A DNA stretch of 64,000 bases from an uncultured Colwellia sp. (GCA_913062815.1 CAJXWZ010000021.1:32036-96035), one strand, 5' to 3'. Counted from the stretch's first letter, positions 17,937-27,011 are shown. The notes: generated by a model from the letters alone, not told the origin. Made by a program: numbers and translations.

Positions 17937-18132
17937 AAACGCCATGTTCCACAAAACTTTACTTGGCGCGACCATTGGCGATGTTATTACCTCCGTTATC
18001 GCAACGGCAAGCGAAGCAGGTATCAATGTCTTTGATTACTTCACCACCTTGCAACGAGAAAAAGAGCAGGGAAAAGCACACCCTGAAGATTATTTACCGT
18101 GGAATTATCTCGCTAACAGTTCCATCACTTAG
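17937..18132 (+). pseudogene. tnpC: IS66 transposase TnpC, 3' portion
   Basis: The last 65 or so codons of the second element's transposase, continuing exactly from 14510 after removal of the RIT insert: KNAMFHKTLLGATIGDVITSV, then EAGINVFDYFTTLQREKEQGKAHPEDYLPWNY, the standard IS66 C-terminal helix domain. The rest of the element to the right inverted repeat (18133-18225) is non-coding. Confidence 0.9.
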
Positions 18133-18225
18133 ACAAAACCACCGAAACAGAATGACTTAGGTTTAACCGCCTAGGTCAAGCTGTGCCTGAAATTCGTGAT
18201 GTCACGCTATGCTGCCGTAAGCTCA

Positions 18226-18817
18226 CGCTGTAGAGGCAATTTCTTCGGCTTTAATGAGCTTTTTTTTGAGTTGAATTTATTTCTTTAAGTGCCTCTACAA
18301 GTAATATTTGTTTTTTATTTTTTTCTTGAACCATCTGATTGACATTATAAGCATAGAAAAAAACACCAACAGATAAAATTAATAATGCAATGGCGTATGA
18401 AAAAGTAAAAGCCATGTTGTAAGGGAAAGGAACACCTAAAACAAAATAACCGATATGAATGCCAATTAGGATAATAAAAAAGATACTACAAGCAATGATA
18501 CCTTTCTTTAGTCCCAAAAGAGCGTATGAATATAATACAACTTGAAATAACCAAGGAGCCCCTATGTAATTTTCAGTTACCCCCCCCAAATAGAGAATCA
18601 AAATAAAAGTCATGGCTAAATAAACTAATATTGTGGAGCCCAATTCGATATCCTGTCTATTTTTATATAAATTAATGCTATCTAATAGTGCTATAACAAT
18701 AAATACTAAAGCAGTGAAAAAATATTGGTTATCGATTTGATGTAAACCAAACAGACTAGACACAACAATTAGAAATAAATTGATAAGTATAAAATATATT
18801 TGTTCTAGATTTTTCAT
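18226..18817 (-). pseudogene. sensor histidine kinase, N-terminal membrane part (split by IS66)
   Basis: Begins with ATG at 18817 and encodes about six membrane helices (YFILINLFLIVVSSLFGL, FFTALVFIVIALLDS, ILVYLAMTFILILYLGG, GIIACSIFFIILIGIHIGYFVLG, and AFTFSYAIALLILSVGVFFYAYN), then a helical linker QMVQEKNKKQILLVEALKEINSTQKK. An A8 run (18260-18267) shifts the frame, and the current reading stops at 18251-18253. With seven As it runs on to LIKAEEIAST and joins the kinase core at 12232. The full protein would be about 450 residues. It sits upstream of and divergent from alkB, so it may once have had a role in alkane regulation (inference from position only). Confidence 0.85.
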
Positions 18818-18841
18818 AAATAACTAAATAACTAAATAACT
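18818..18841. repeat. three tandem copies of an 8-bp unit before the kinase start
   Basis: AAATAACT occurs three times in a row directly upstream of the kinase ATG, exactly where a ribosome binding site would be. No purine-rich site is visible. Such repeats can change in copy number and alter translation, but no second allele is available to show this. Confidence 0.7.
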
Positions 18842-18957
18842 TAGCTTCGATTATAGATAAATAAACTCAAATAAACCAATCTGTTTATTCACAAAAAAAT
18901 TGGGCTTGGAGCCGGTAGAAACGGGTGATTTACCCCCTGCAATACAGTTTTATAATT

Positions 18958-19007
18958 AAACCCTAACTATTGTTAGGTTTGTTTAGTCTATATCTCAGGC
19001 ATAGTTT
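18958..19007 (+). promoter_or_regulatory. shared alk regulatory block upstream of alkB
   Basis: Contains AAACCCTAACTATT followed by GTTAGGTTTGTT (an interrupted inverted repeat CCTAAC/GTTAGG), then about 10 bp further a TATATC..AGGCATAGTTT segment. The same two-part block is found at 37506-37556 in front of the acyl-CoA ligase gene, with 26 consecutive identical bases in the first part. It ends about 90 bp before the alkB start. It is likely an activator site plus promoter; the AraC-type protein at 40126 is a candidate, by context only. Confidence 0.75.
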
Positions 19008-19096
19008 CCTCAGTTAAACACAATCAAGTTAGTTTAAATTAATTACATTTCTATTATTTAGCTAAATAAATATTATAAAGTTTAAGAGAGTGAAAT

Positions 19097-20326
19097 ATGA
19101 CTGGAAAAGTAGAAAAAATTAAAACAGGCATAGAGAATGCTGGTGTGGCAGATGCAACGGCCGCTGTTGTTAAAGAGGATAGTGCCTGGATAAAAAACAA
19201 GCGCTATATGTATTTTGCTTCTATGATTCTTCCAGGAATTCCAATTCTATCCGCTTTTTTAGCTGGTGAAACAGGTAATGGCTTATGGCTTTGGTCACTA
19301 TTCATCGTTTTTTATGGCATTCTTCCAGTACTAGATCAGTGGTCTGGCGTTGATGCTGCAAACCCGAGTGATGAACTTGTAGAAGAGCTAAAAGATGACC
19401 GTTATTACGTTTATATACTTTATGGCGCCACAATAATGCATTGGATTGCGCTAGTTTATATGGCTTATACCGTATCTACATTAGACATCTCATGGTTTAG
19501 CATTTTGGGTGGCGCGTTAAGTATTGGTTTAGCGAATGGCTTAGCACTTGTAGCTGGACATGAAATGGGTCATAAAGTGAATGATAAAGTTCAAGTTTTC
19601 TTTGCAAAGTTAATTCTAGCGGTTAGTGGGTATGGTCATTTCTTTATTGAACATAATAAAGGGCATCACAAAGATGTAGCTACTCCTGAAGATCCAGCAA
19701 CCTCAGCCTTTGGTGAGAGCATTTACAAATTTGTACAAAGAGAAATTCCAGGTGCTTTTAGACGAGCATGGGAACTTGAAAGTGCAAGGTTACATCGTTT
19801 AGGTAAATCAGAATGGTCATTAAGTAATGAAATCATTCAGCCTGCTCTTATCACTATTACCGCATACACCTTAATGTTGGCGTACTTTGGTCCGGTGATG
19901 ATCCCATTTTTAGCCATTGGTGCTGCTTATGGTTGGTGGCAACTAACAGGAGCTAACTATATTGAACACTACGGTTTAATGCGTGAGCGCGATGCTAATG
20001 GTCGTTATGAACGTTGTCAAGCGCGTCATTCATGGAATAGTAACCATAAAATATCTAACTTAGTGTTATTACATTTACAACGTCATTCAGATCACCATGC
20101 ACATCCAACACGTCCTTATCAAGTGTTGAGAGATTATCCAGAAGTACCAGGTTTGCCGTCAGGTTATCCATTTATGTTAGCCCTTGCAATGTTTCCATCA
20201 GCGTGGTTTTCACTAATGAATCCTAAGGTAGTTAATTGGGCAGAAGGGGATATGAATAAAGTAAATATTGACCCTGATGTTAAAGAAGAAATGTTTAAGC
20301 GTTATCACAACCCTAAGGTTGCTTAA
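19097..20326 (+). CDS. alkB: alkane 1-monooxygenase
   Basis: A 409-residue integral membrane di-iron hydroxylase. All histidine clusters of AlkB are present: HEMGH at residues 155-159, HNKGHH at 186-191, the signature NYIEHYGLMRE at 287-297, and LQRHSDHH at 327-334. About six membrane helices carry the active site in the inner membrane. It oxidises the terminal methyl group of alkanes to a primary alcohol, using electrons from rubredoxin and rubredoxin reductase, both encoded next door. A GAGAG ribosome site precedes the ATG. Expression is probably controlled through the shared block at 18958. Chain-length preference cannot be read from the sequence with confidence. Confidence 0.97.
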   Translation: MTGKVEKIKTGIENAGVADATAAVVKEDSAWIKNKRYMYFASMILPGIPILSAFLAGETGNGLWLWSLFIVFYGILPVLDQWSGVDAANPSDELVEELKDDRYYVYILYGATIMHWIALVYMAYTVSTLDISWFSILGGALSIGLANGLALVAGHEMGHKVNDKVQVFFAKLILAVSGYGHFFIEHNKGHHKDVATPEDPATSAFGESIYKFVQREIPGAFRRAWELESARLHRLGKSEWSLSNEIIQPALITITAYTLMLAYFGPVMIPFLAIGAAYGWWQLTGANYIEHYGLMRERDANGRYERCQARHSWNSNHKISNLVLLHLQRHSDHHAHPTRPYQVLRDYPEVPGLPSGYPFMLALAMFPSAWFSLMNPKVVNWAEGDMNKVNIDPDVKEEMFKRYHNPKVA

Positions 20327-20349
20327 GCAGTAGCCTAGTGTTAACGAAA

Positions 20350-20373
20350 GCGACAGTGAATGAAAGCTGTCGC
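20350..20373 (+). terminator. hairpin between alkB and the first rubredoxin gene
   Basis: A 7-bp stem GCGACAG/CTGTCGC with a 10-base loop, followed by ATTTTAAT. It could be a weak terminator or an mRNA-stabilising hairpin that adjusts alkB against rubredoxin expression; the T tract is short. Confidence 0.5.
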
Positions 20374-20397
20374 ATTTTAATATAAAAGGTATATCAA

Positions 20398-20565
20398 ATG
20401 AAAAAATATGAATGTCCAGATTGTGGTTATATATATGATGAAACCTTAGGTGCCGAGCACGAAGGTTATCCAGCAGGAACAAAATTTGAAGATTTACCTG
20501 ATGACTTTCCATGTCCAGATTGTTTCGTAAGAGAAAAGCCTGATTTTGTAGAAGTTGAAGCTTAA
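20398..20565 (+). CDS. rubredoxin, AlkG1-like
   Basis: A 55-residue iron-sulfur protein. It has two Cys pairs for one Fe: YECPDCGYIYDE and FPCPDCFVREKPDF. The spacing after the second pair (one residue more than the neighbour's, with an Arg, in VREKPDF) is the pattern described for AlkG1-type rubredoxins, which in earlier work did not substitute for AlkG2 in alkane hydroxylation. An AAAAGG site precedes the ATG. It lies between alkB and the second rubredoxin in the same direction. Confidence 0.92.
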   Translation: MKKYECPDCGYIYDETLGAEHEGYPAGTKFEDLPDDFPCPDCFVREKPDFVEVEA

Positions 20566-20609
20566 GTTATAGAAAATATGTTTTAAAATAGATGTTGTTT
20601 GAGGTGTTT

Positions 20610-20786
20610 ATGAGTGTTGTTGAATATAAAAAATATTGTTGTGTTACATGTGATCTTGTTTATGACGAAGAGTTAGGTTTTCCTGAAGAAGGGATAGCTC
20701 CGGGTACATTGTTTGAAGATATCCCAGATGATTGGACTTGTCCTGAGTGCTCTGCATCTAAATCAGATTTCTTTCTAGTCGAATAA
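20610..20786 (+). CDS. rubredoxin, AlkG2-like
   Basis: Starting at 20610, where GAGG lies 5 bp upstream, it has 58 residues (a longer frame from 20592 is less likely). The Cys pairs are YCCVTCDLVYDEELGF and WTCPECSASKSDF. The second lacks the extra residue of the first rubredoxin, which makes it AlkG2-like, the type able to pass electrons to AlkB. The usual Gly after the first pair is Asp here (CVTCD). The reductase gene follows after 14 bp, so the electron chain reductase - rubredoxin - AlkB is encoded together. Confidence 0.92.
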   Translation: MSVVEYKKYCCVTCDLVYDEELGFPEEGIAPGTLFEDIPDDWTCPECSASKSDFFLVE

Positions 20787-20800
20787 AAATAGGAGATTGT

Positions 20801-21958
20801 ATGAAGCCCATAATAGTTATAGGTTCAGGTCACGCAGGTATCACTTTAACACGTGAATTAAGATTACTTGATAAAGAAATTCCCATTATTTTGATAACCC
20901 AAGACGATGGTAGTGCTTATTACAAGCCTAATCTTTCAAAAGCCATTTCAATGGGGAAGTCTGCCAATGATTTAGTGATGAAAGACGTTGAACAAATCAA
21001 AGCAGAACAAAATATATTTATAAAAACACATACAAAAGTTACGGCTATTGATGCCATTGAGCATTCTGTAACTGTTGATGATGGAGTTAGCGTTGAAAGA
21101 ATACTTTATAAAGATTTAGTGCTAGCTACAGGCGCAAGTCCATTTGAATTGCCCATAAAGGGCGATGCAAAAGATCAAATAATCTCTGTTAATACCCTAA
21201 ATGATTATCGACAATTTCGTGACACCATTAATAAACAAGAACGTGTTCTTATCATAGGTGCAGGTTTTGTCGGTATTGAATTTGCCAGTGATTTATTTTC
21301 ATCAGGTTATCATGTTGACGTGGTTGACATGGAAGAATGGCCTTTGAAAAGATCATTACCTGAAAAGTTAGGGCTATCTATCGTTGAATCTTTCACTAGT
21401 GATAAAGTTAATTGGCACTTTGGTGTAGCAGTAACATCAGTTGATCATCATAATGATTCAATTGAAGTCACATTATCTTCAGGAAAAAAATTACAAGTGG
21501 ATGTAGTACTGTCAGCTGTTGGTATTCGACCTAATTCAGAATTAGCCAAAGCAGCGGGTGTTAATATTAATCGCGGCATCGTTGTTGATAATGTATTACG
21601 AACAAATATTGAAAATATTTATGCTATTGGCGATTGTGCTGAAATTTCTGGCCATACATTACCTTTTATTGCTCCAGCAACCTTTGCTGCAAAAGCATTA
21701 GCTAAAACATTACTTGGTTCAACTACTGTGCTGAATATTCCTAATTTAGCCGTAGCCGTTAAAATACCAACATGTACTACTGTAGTGTGTCCAGCTTTAT
21801 CTTTAGAGGGCAGTTGGAAGGTTGAAGGTGAAAGTCCTGATTATGTTGCCCGTTTTATCAATGAACAAGGTGAAATGAGTGGTTTTGCTTTAACTGGCAA
21901 ATCTATTAACCAAAAAGCACCTTTATTAAAAGAGTGCATAGCTCCAGTGTTTGCTTAA
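20801..21958 (+). CDS. alkT: rubredoxin reductase (NAD(P)H-dependent FAD protein)
   Basis: 385 residues of the pyridine nucleotide-disulfide oxidoreductase type. It shows an FAD-binding VIGSGHAGITLTRELR at the N-terminus, LVLATGASPFELP, the NAD-binding VLIIGAGFVGIEFASDL near residue 150, and the second FAD site IYAIGDCAEISG near residue 275. The size and C-terminal domain match rubredoxin reductases such as AlkT/RubB. It transfers electrons from NAD(P)H to the rubredoxins. An AGGAG ribosome site precedes the ATG, and the gap from the rubredoxin gene is 14 bp. Confidence 0.93.
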   Translation: MKPIIVIGSGHAGITLTRELRLLDKEIPIILITQDDGSAYYKPNLSKAISMGKSANDLVMKDVEQIKAEQNIFIKTHTKVTAIDAIEHSVTVDDGVSVERILYKDLVLATGASPFELPIKGDAKDQIISVNTLNDYRQFRDTINKQERVLIIGAGFVGIEFASDLFSSGYHVDVVDMEEWPLKRSLPEKLGLSIVESFTSDKVNWHFGVAVTSVDHHNDSIEVTLSSGKKLQVDVVLSAVGIRPNSELAKAAGVNINRGIVVDNVLRTNIENIYAIGDCAEISGHTLPFIAPATFAAKALAKTLLGSTTVLNIPNLAVAVKIPTCTTVVCPALSLEGSWKVEGESPDYVARFINEQGEMSGFALTGKSINQKAPLLKECIAPVFA

Positions 21959-22202
21959 TAAATACTTATACCCCTTTTGGAGATACTAATTTCGAACAAC
22001 GGTTAATCTTGCCAGAAATAATACTTGCACTACTATTTATTCTCGATTAATTATTAGTATCTTATTTTTTTTTCTACTCTTTGAATCAAGCAACAACCAG
22101 ACTATTATTTATAGTTTTAGTGGGTTGATGATGTTTGATTAATGATAGGTTAAGTCTTTGGTTGTAAAATTAAATATAATATCTAAAGACTAAGGATAAA
22201 GC

Positions 22203-23756
22203 GTGAAAAATATTTTTTCTAAAAACTCATTAAAAAATAAATTTAAAATACTATTGGTTCTTTCAATTGTAGCATTATTTGTTTCCTTGTATGGCGTACG
22301 CTTAATGTCTAAAGCAACAGAGTTTTCATATCAAGAAAGACAGCATATTATTTCTCTAGAAAAAATAATTAATGAGCTTAATAAGGCGGAAATAGATCGA
22401 CAATATTTGCTCGATACTACGGTAAAAGCAATAAAAGCCGCTAGCGCTGTGGATACAGAAATATTCTATGTTGAAGAGTTGATTTTTAGAGTGATCGGTA
22501 AAGGCTGGCTAATTGATGATGCTAGAGAAAGTGCAAAGCAATTGTCTCTTGGAAAAAGCTTATTAAATAGTTTTTCAAATCAATATTTAACTTCTGATGA
22601 AGCATTACAGTTTAATAAAAAAATCGAATGGTCTATTGGTGCTTCGGCTAAATTTGGAGAGGGGGTAAGAGATTTATCCTTTTTTATTAAAAATGTAGTA
22701 TCAGTTATGGTCTTTGTTTCAGTTTTTTCGATTGTATTTTTGATCTATAGAGTTCTTACTAATTCATTACCCCCATTAGCTGTTCTTGTTGAGCGGTTAG
22801 AAGAAATAGCTGATGGTCAGTTAAATATAGTAGTAGAAGTTGACGAGAATAATGATCAAGAATTGATTAGTTTACAACAATCGGTGGTTAAAGTTGCTGA
22901 TAATTTACGTCATCTGCTTTCTAATATAAATGGAGCAATTAACGAGATTAGTCTTGTTTCTAGTGCGTCAGCAGAGTTAACAACTGACACATTAGATGGA
23001 ATTAAGATACAAAAATCAGAAATAGAGCTACTAAGTTCATCTATTAGTGAAATGAGCTTGGCTATTAATGAAGTTGCTTCATCAGCGTCAGGTGCAGCGT
23101 TAGAAGCATCTAACAGTAATAAGGCAGCTCAAGAAGGTCAAAAAGTTGTAAGCTCCGCAGTTTCTACCATAACAGCATTGTCTTCAGAGGTTGAGTCATC
23201 GGTTCAAGCCATTGAAAGAATTGAAGAGAGCAATAAACAAATAGTTTCAGTTGTGAAAATAATTAAAGATATTACGGATCAAACTAACTTATTAGCATTA
23301 AATGCTGCTATTGAAGCGGCTCACGCTGGAGAGTTTGGTCGAGGTTTTTCAGTCGTTGCAGATCAGGTTAGAGTTTTAGCTGAGCAAACTGAAAAATCTA
23401 CTATGGATATACAACATATGATTGAAGAATTAAGAAGTAGTACAGTTGCTGCCGTTGATATCATGAATAATAGTAGAGACAAAGCTTTAGAAGGTGTTGA
23501 AGAGTCTAATAAAACAGGAGATGTTATTACTGATATTGCTAACTCTATAAGTACCATTACAGCGATGAATGAGCAAATAGCTAGCGCAGCCGAAGAGCAA
23601 AGCGTTGTTACCGATGTAATTAGTGGAAACGCTAAAAAAATAAGTGATATTGCTTCGGAAGGTGAAATTAATGCTGAAAAAGTATCAGCGTCTAATGAAC
23701 AGCTTTTAGCTCTGTCGCAAAAATTGTCAGATTCAATAAAAGTATTTAAACTTTAG
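22203..23756 (+). CDS. methyl-accepting chemotaxis protein
   Basis: 517 residues with a GTG start and an AAGGA-like site upstream. One N-terminal membrane helix ([20 protein letters not shown]), a periplasmic domain of about 135 residues, a second helix ([19 protein letters not shown]), a HAMP region ([21 protein letters not shown]) and a full signalling domain with the CheA/CheW tip [34 protein letters not shown]. The ligand domain is not a recognised type but is clearly homologous to that of the second receptor at 34125. Its place right after the alk genes suggests it senses alkanes or their oxidation products, in the manner proposed for AlkN of Pseudomonas. Confidence 0.92.
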   Translation: MKNIFSKNSLKNKFKILLVLSIVALFVSLYGVRLMSKATEFSYQERQHIISLEKIINELNKAEIDRQYLLDTTVKAIKAASAVDTEIFYVEELIFRVIGKGWLIDDARESAKQLSLGKSLLNSFSNQYLTSDEALQFNKKIEWSIGASAKFGEGVRDLSFFIKNVVSVMVFVSVFSIVFLIYRVLTNSLPPLAVLVERLEEIADGQLNIVVEVDENNDQELISLQQSVVKVADNLRHLLSNINGAINEISLVSSASAELTTDTLDGIKIQKSEIELLSSSISEMSLAINEVASSASGAALEASNSNKAAQEGQKVVSSAVSTITALSSEVESSVQAIERIEESNKQIVSVVKIIKDITDQTNLLALNAAIEAAHAGEFGRGFSVVADQVRVLAEQTEKSTMDIQHMIEELRSSTVAAVDIMNNSRDKALEGVEESNKTGDVITDIANSISTITAMNEQIASAAEEQSVVTDVISGNAKKISDIASEGEINAEKVSASNEQLLALSQKLSDSIKVFKL

Positions 23757-23866
23757 TATCGATCAGAAAAATGAGTTATGTCTCAATATTATCTTGGTCA
23801 AGCCTTGAACTAACCGATAGAAGATTTCAATATATTTTAATAAACGGGTTAGTGAAGGTGAGGCAT

Positions 23867-24898
23867 TTAATCTACGGCGTAATACCAAGCAACTTTTTTA
23901 TTATCATAATAACTGTCAATAATATTTAACTGAGTTAAATAATTAAAGTGAGCTTTACTTTCGCCACAGGCGAGCATAAATGTTTTTTGATTGACTTTAT
24001 TATAAAATAATACTTCAAAACCATCGGTTACTCGTTTAGGCGTTTTACAAAACGTGGTGAGTTTCTTTAAATTGTCTTCAACATCAGTAATCAGTTCATC
24101 AAGCCTTTGTATTACTCCTGTAAAGGGTTTTCCATGCGCGGGTAGAACGAGAGTTTCATCACTTAATAATGTTTTATAATGTTGGCAAGATGTTAACCAG
24201 TTGTCCAAGGGGTTGGCAAAAGCCTCCTGTGGGTGAACACTAATATTAGATGATATGGTAGGTAATATTTGATCGCCCGAAATTATAATGTTTAAACTTT
24301 TACACCATAAACAAACATGTTCAGGCGAGTGGCCAGAGCCGATAACAATCTGCCAATTAAACCCACCTAGTTTAATAACTTCATTAGCGGTTAATTGTCT
24401 GTAACTAGTGGGGAAAGGGTATACATACTTTGTATACATGCCTATATATTTATCATAAAGTTTTGCCTGTTCAACAGTGGCACCACATGATAAATAAAAG
24501 TCATGCGCTGCGGTGTTGTTATTGTTAACAAGTTCATTATTTAACGTATGATAGCCCTCAAATTCACCTTGAGACATCCATAATTCAGCCTCAAAGTGCT
24601 CACATAACCATCCTGACAATCCAATATGATCAGGATGCATATGAGTACAAATAATTTGTTTAATCGGTTTGTTTTTTAATTTATGTTTAATGACTTGTTG
24701 CAAATAGGCCTTACTTTTATCGAAATTTAAGCCACTATCAATTATTGTCCAACCATCTTCATCTTCAATGAGCCATAAATTAATATGATTTAATGTGAAT
24801 GGCATCGGCATGCGTAACCAAAATAAGTTGGTCGCAATTTTTAAAAGCTCCAACGATGCAGGAACATTTTCAAAGGGATAGTTGATATTCTTTTTCAA
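23867..24898 (-). CDS. metallo-beta-lactamase fold hydrolase
   Basis: 343 residues from a TTG start (AAAGGA about 9 bp upstream). The metal site is THMHPDHIGL (His86, His88, Asp90, His91), followed by GSGHSPEHVCLW and VLPAHGKPFTG as further metal ligands. The C-terminal region of about 80 residues (DVEDNLKKLTTFCKTPKRVTDGFEVLFY) looks like the small helical domain of MBL-fold thioesterase-like enzymes. It lies 53 bp after the acyl-CoA ligase on the same strand, so an ester or thioester substrate is reasonable, but no specific reaction can be assigned. Confidence 0.85.
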   Translation of the reverse strand: MKKNINYPFENVPASLELLKIATNLFWLRMPMPFTLNHINLWLIEDEDGWTIIDSGLNFDKSKAYLQQVIKHKLKNKPIKQIICTHMHPDHIGLSGWLCEHFEAELWMSQGEFEGYHTLNNELVNNNNTAAHDFYLSCGATVEQAKLYDKYIGMYTKYVYPFPTSYRQLTANEVIKLGGFNWQIVIGSGHSPEHVCLWCKSLNIIISGDQILPTISSNISVHPQEAFANPLDNWLTSCQHYKTLLSDETLVLPAHGKPFTGVIQRLDELITDVEDNLKKLTTFCKTPKRVTDGFEVLFYNKVNQKTFMLACGESKAHFNYLTQLNIIDSYYDNKKVAWYYAVD

Positions 24899-24951
24899 TA
24901 GATAAAATCCTTTTAATTAAAGCGTTATTACAACTAAAATACAGGTTAAAA

Positions 24952-26514
24952 TTAATTTATGGAGCATTCTTTTTCTTGCCAAAAGGGTTCCCTAAGCTCA
25001 TTCTTTTTATATTTACCTGCACCTGTCATAGGGAAGGGCTCTACACGAAATTCGATACTACTAGGAACTTTATAATGGGCTATATTTTCCCTGCAATGTG
25101 CAATAACTTCTTCTTTAGTCATTTTAACATTATTATTTAACCGGATAATAGCATGAACACTTTCTCCCCATTGCTCACTTGGGATACCTATTATTACAGA
25201 TTCAAGTATTTTGGGGTGCAATGAAAGCGTATTTTCAACTTCAGCAGAAAATACATTTTCGCCACCAGTAATTATCATGTCTTTGACGCGATCAACTAAA
25301 AAGATAAATCCGTCTTCATCCATATAGCCTGCATCTCCCGTTAACACCCAATTATCAATAATGGTTGATTGGGTTTGTTTTTCATTTTTCCAATAACCCA
25401 ACATTACATTAGGCCCACAAGCTGCTATTTCTCCAACCTTTCCTGTAGGGAGAATATTCCCATCTGTGTCTCTAATTTCTACATTTACGCAATAGCCCGG
25501 TTGGCCAGCAGAACGTAATTTACCTGATTTCTCACCTTCTAATACATGATACTCAGCAGGTAAAATTGAAATAAGTGGTGATAACTCTGATTGCCCATAA
25601 GCTTGAATAAAGTGTACAGAAGACATTTTTTCCATTGCAGCAATCAAAATACCTTCTGGCATAGGAGAAGCGCCGTAAACTATATTTTGCAATGAAGATA
25701 AATCTGCGGCTGCCAGTGTCGGCTCTGACAGTAAAAGGGTTACCATGGTAGGCACTAATAAAACATGGTTTACTTGTTTTGCTTGTATTGTTTCAATAAC
25801 TGCTTGAGGTTCAAATGCTGGAATGAATACTTGAGTAAGACCAGCAATAACAGTACCGTAACCAATGCCTATATCCGCTAAATGAAACATTGGCGCTGCA
25901 TGTAAATATCGTTCACCTTCTGTATTAATTTTCATAGCTGAAATTAAACATACAGAGCTTGTCCACAGGTTTTTATGAGATAACATCACTCCTTTTGGAA
26001 AACCTGTTGTACCGCCGGTGTAAAAAATTCCGACAAGATCGTCATAATCACATTTGACTGGCTTTATTGGTGAGGTATTAGCAATTAATTCTTCATAGTC
26101 TAGTGTGCCTTCAGGTGCTGAGTTTTCACCAATGTAAATCATATGTTTAATGTTTTTACATTGAAGCTTTAATTCTATAGCTGTTTCAATGAAAGCATCA
26201 TCAAAAAATAATATGCCACATTCTGAATCAGTTAAAGAGTAAAGGTTCTCTTTAACTGACCAACGAATATTTAAAGGTACCATTACGCTACCTAACCATG
26301 CAATAGCATTTAAGCATTCAAAATACTTATCTGAATTTAAAGCTAAAATAGCAATGTGAGTGCCTCTACCTGCTCCTATTTCAGTAAGCGCATTAGCGAC
26401 TGTTGCAACCCTGTTTTCTGTCTCTTGCCAAGTATGTTCTCTTTCTTTGAATGATGTAGCTATTGTATTTGGTAAAACGGTCGCGTTACGCTGTAATGCT
26501 TGGTAAAAATGCAT
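24952..26514 (-). CDS. acyl-CoA synthetase (AMP-forming)
   Basis: 520 residues of the ANL superfamily. The P-loop is FYTGGTTGFPKGVMLS, followed by AYGQSELSPL (A5 motif), LTGDAGYMDEDGFIFLVDRVKDMIITGGENVFSAEVE (A7-A8) and the C-terminal lysine segment TGAGKYKKNELRE. It activates a carboxylic acid with ATP and CoA; the family resemblance is to medium/long-chain fatty acid ligases. An AGAGAG site precedes the ATG. It is flanked by MAPEG and MBL genes, all minus strand. The substrate is not defined by sequence. Confidence 0.9.
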   Translation of the reverse strand: MHFYQALQRNATVLPNTIATSFKEREHTWQETENRVATVANALTEIGAGRGTHIAILALNSDKYFECLNAIAWLGSVMVPLNIRWSVKENLYSLTDSECGILFFDDAFIETAIELKLQCKNIKHMIYIGENSAPEGTLDYEELIANTSPIKPVKCDYDDLVGIFYTGGTTGFPKGVMLSHKNLWTSSVCLISAMKINTEGERYLHAAPMFHLADIGIGYGTVIAGLTQVFIPAFEPQAVIETIQAKQVNHVLLVPTMVTLLLSEPTLAAADLSSLQNIVYGASPMPEGILIAAMEKMSSVHFIQAYGQSELSPLISILPAEYHVLEGEKSGKLRSAGQPGYCVNVEIRDTDGNILPTGKVGEIAACGPNVMLGYWKNEKQTQSTIIDNWVLTGDAGYMDEDGFIFLVDRVKDMIITGGENVFSAEVENTLSLHPKILESVIIGIPSEQWGESVHAIIRLNNNVKMTKEEVIAHCRENIAHYKVPSSIEFRVEPFPMTGAGKYKKNELREPFWQEKECSIN

Positions 26515-26585
26515 AATAAGCTCTCTGTATTAGGTTGTTATAATATTATTGTTCAATATATTATGTTTAGTCTTTAAACTGAATG

Positions 26586-27011
26586 TTACCAATATGCACT
26601 AACATTCAGTAATTGATATGTATAAAACAACAGAAGTGCTAGTTGAACACCCCATAAACTAGCTCGCAAAACAACGGCTATTAGGTGGGTTGAAAGCATA
26701 TGAATAATTGACTGCCCAATGCGTGCATATAACACATAAATCACCGTTGAGTTCATTATGTCAAGTTGCTCTGATAATGAAGCAACAACAACTAAGGCAC
26801 AAAAAGCTGGTAGCATTTCAATACAATTTAAATGTGCTCTTGTAAGTCTTTGCCCAAAGCCAGGGGTATTGCTACCATCAGGGTTAAACTTATTTAGAGC
26901 CACTTTGTTACTGCTTAAGAAAGTATAATAGCCCCTCATATTTAAGAGTAAGAAGCTAAGAGTTAAGGTCCAGCCAGCAAAACCAGCGAGTACAAGTAAA
27001 GTTTGATTCAT
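26586..27011 (-). CDS. MAPEG family membrane protein
   Basis: 141 residues from the ATG at 27011; an upstream TTG frame is rejected. About four membrane helices, with the MAPEG pattern RLTRAHLNCIEMLPAFCALVV, followed by ARIGQSIIHMLST. The family includes microsomal glutathione transferases and eicosanoid enzymes. Bacterial members are often of unknown substrate. It heads the minus-strand group with the acyl-CoA ligase and hydrolase (71-bp gap). Confidence 0.85.
   Translation of the reverse strand: MNQTLLVLAGFAGWTLTLSFLLLNMRGYYTFLSSNKVALNKFNPDGSNTPGFGQRLTRAHLNCIEMLPAFCALVVVASLSEQLDIMNSTVIYVLYARIGQSIIHMLSTHLIAVVLRASLWGVQLALLLFYTYQLLNVSAYW

Larger units (their letters stand above)
12233..18225 (+). 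mobile_element. second IS66-family element, interrupted by a RIT element
   Basis: The ends are inverted repeats: GTGAGCTTACGGCAGC at 12232-12247 is matched in inverted form at 18211-18226, and similarity continues inward (TAGC and further scattered matches). A 7-bp direct repeat GCTGTAG flanks it (12226-12232 and 18227-18233). Allowing one mismatch, this is the 8-bp duplication expected of IS66. Boundaries are good to about 1 bp. Removing the 3.4-kb RIT insert leaves about 2.57 kb, the normal IS66 size. Genes on the plus strand are tnpA, tnpB and a broken tnpC. The element itself split a histidine kinase gene. Confidence 0.88.

Noticed and set aside
12276..18258. 9-bp direct repeat TTTAATGAG (12276-12284 and 18250-18258) as the target duplication of the second IS66
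   Set aside because: No inverted repeats adjoin it. The pair at 12232/18226 has 16 identical bases, a flanking GCTGTAG repeat, and restores a better kinase linker.
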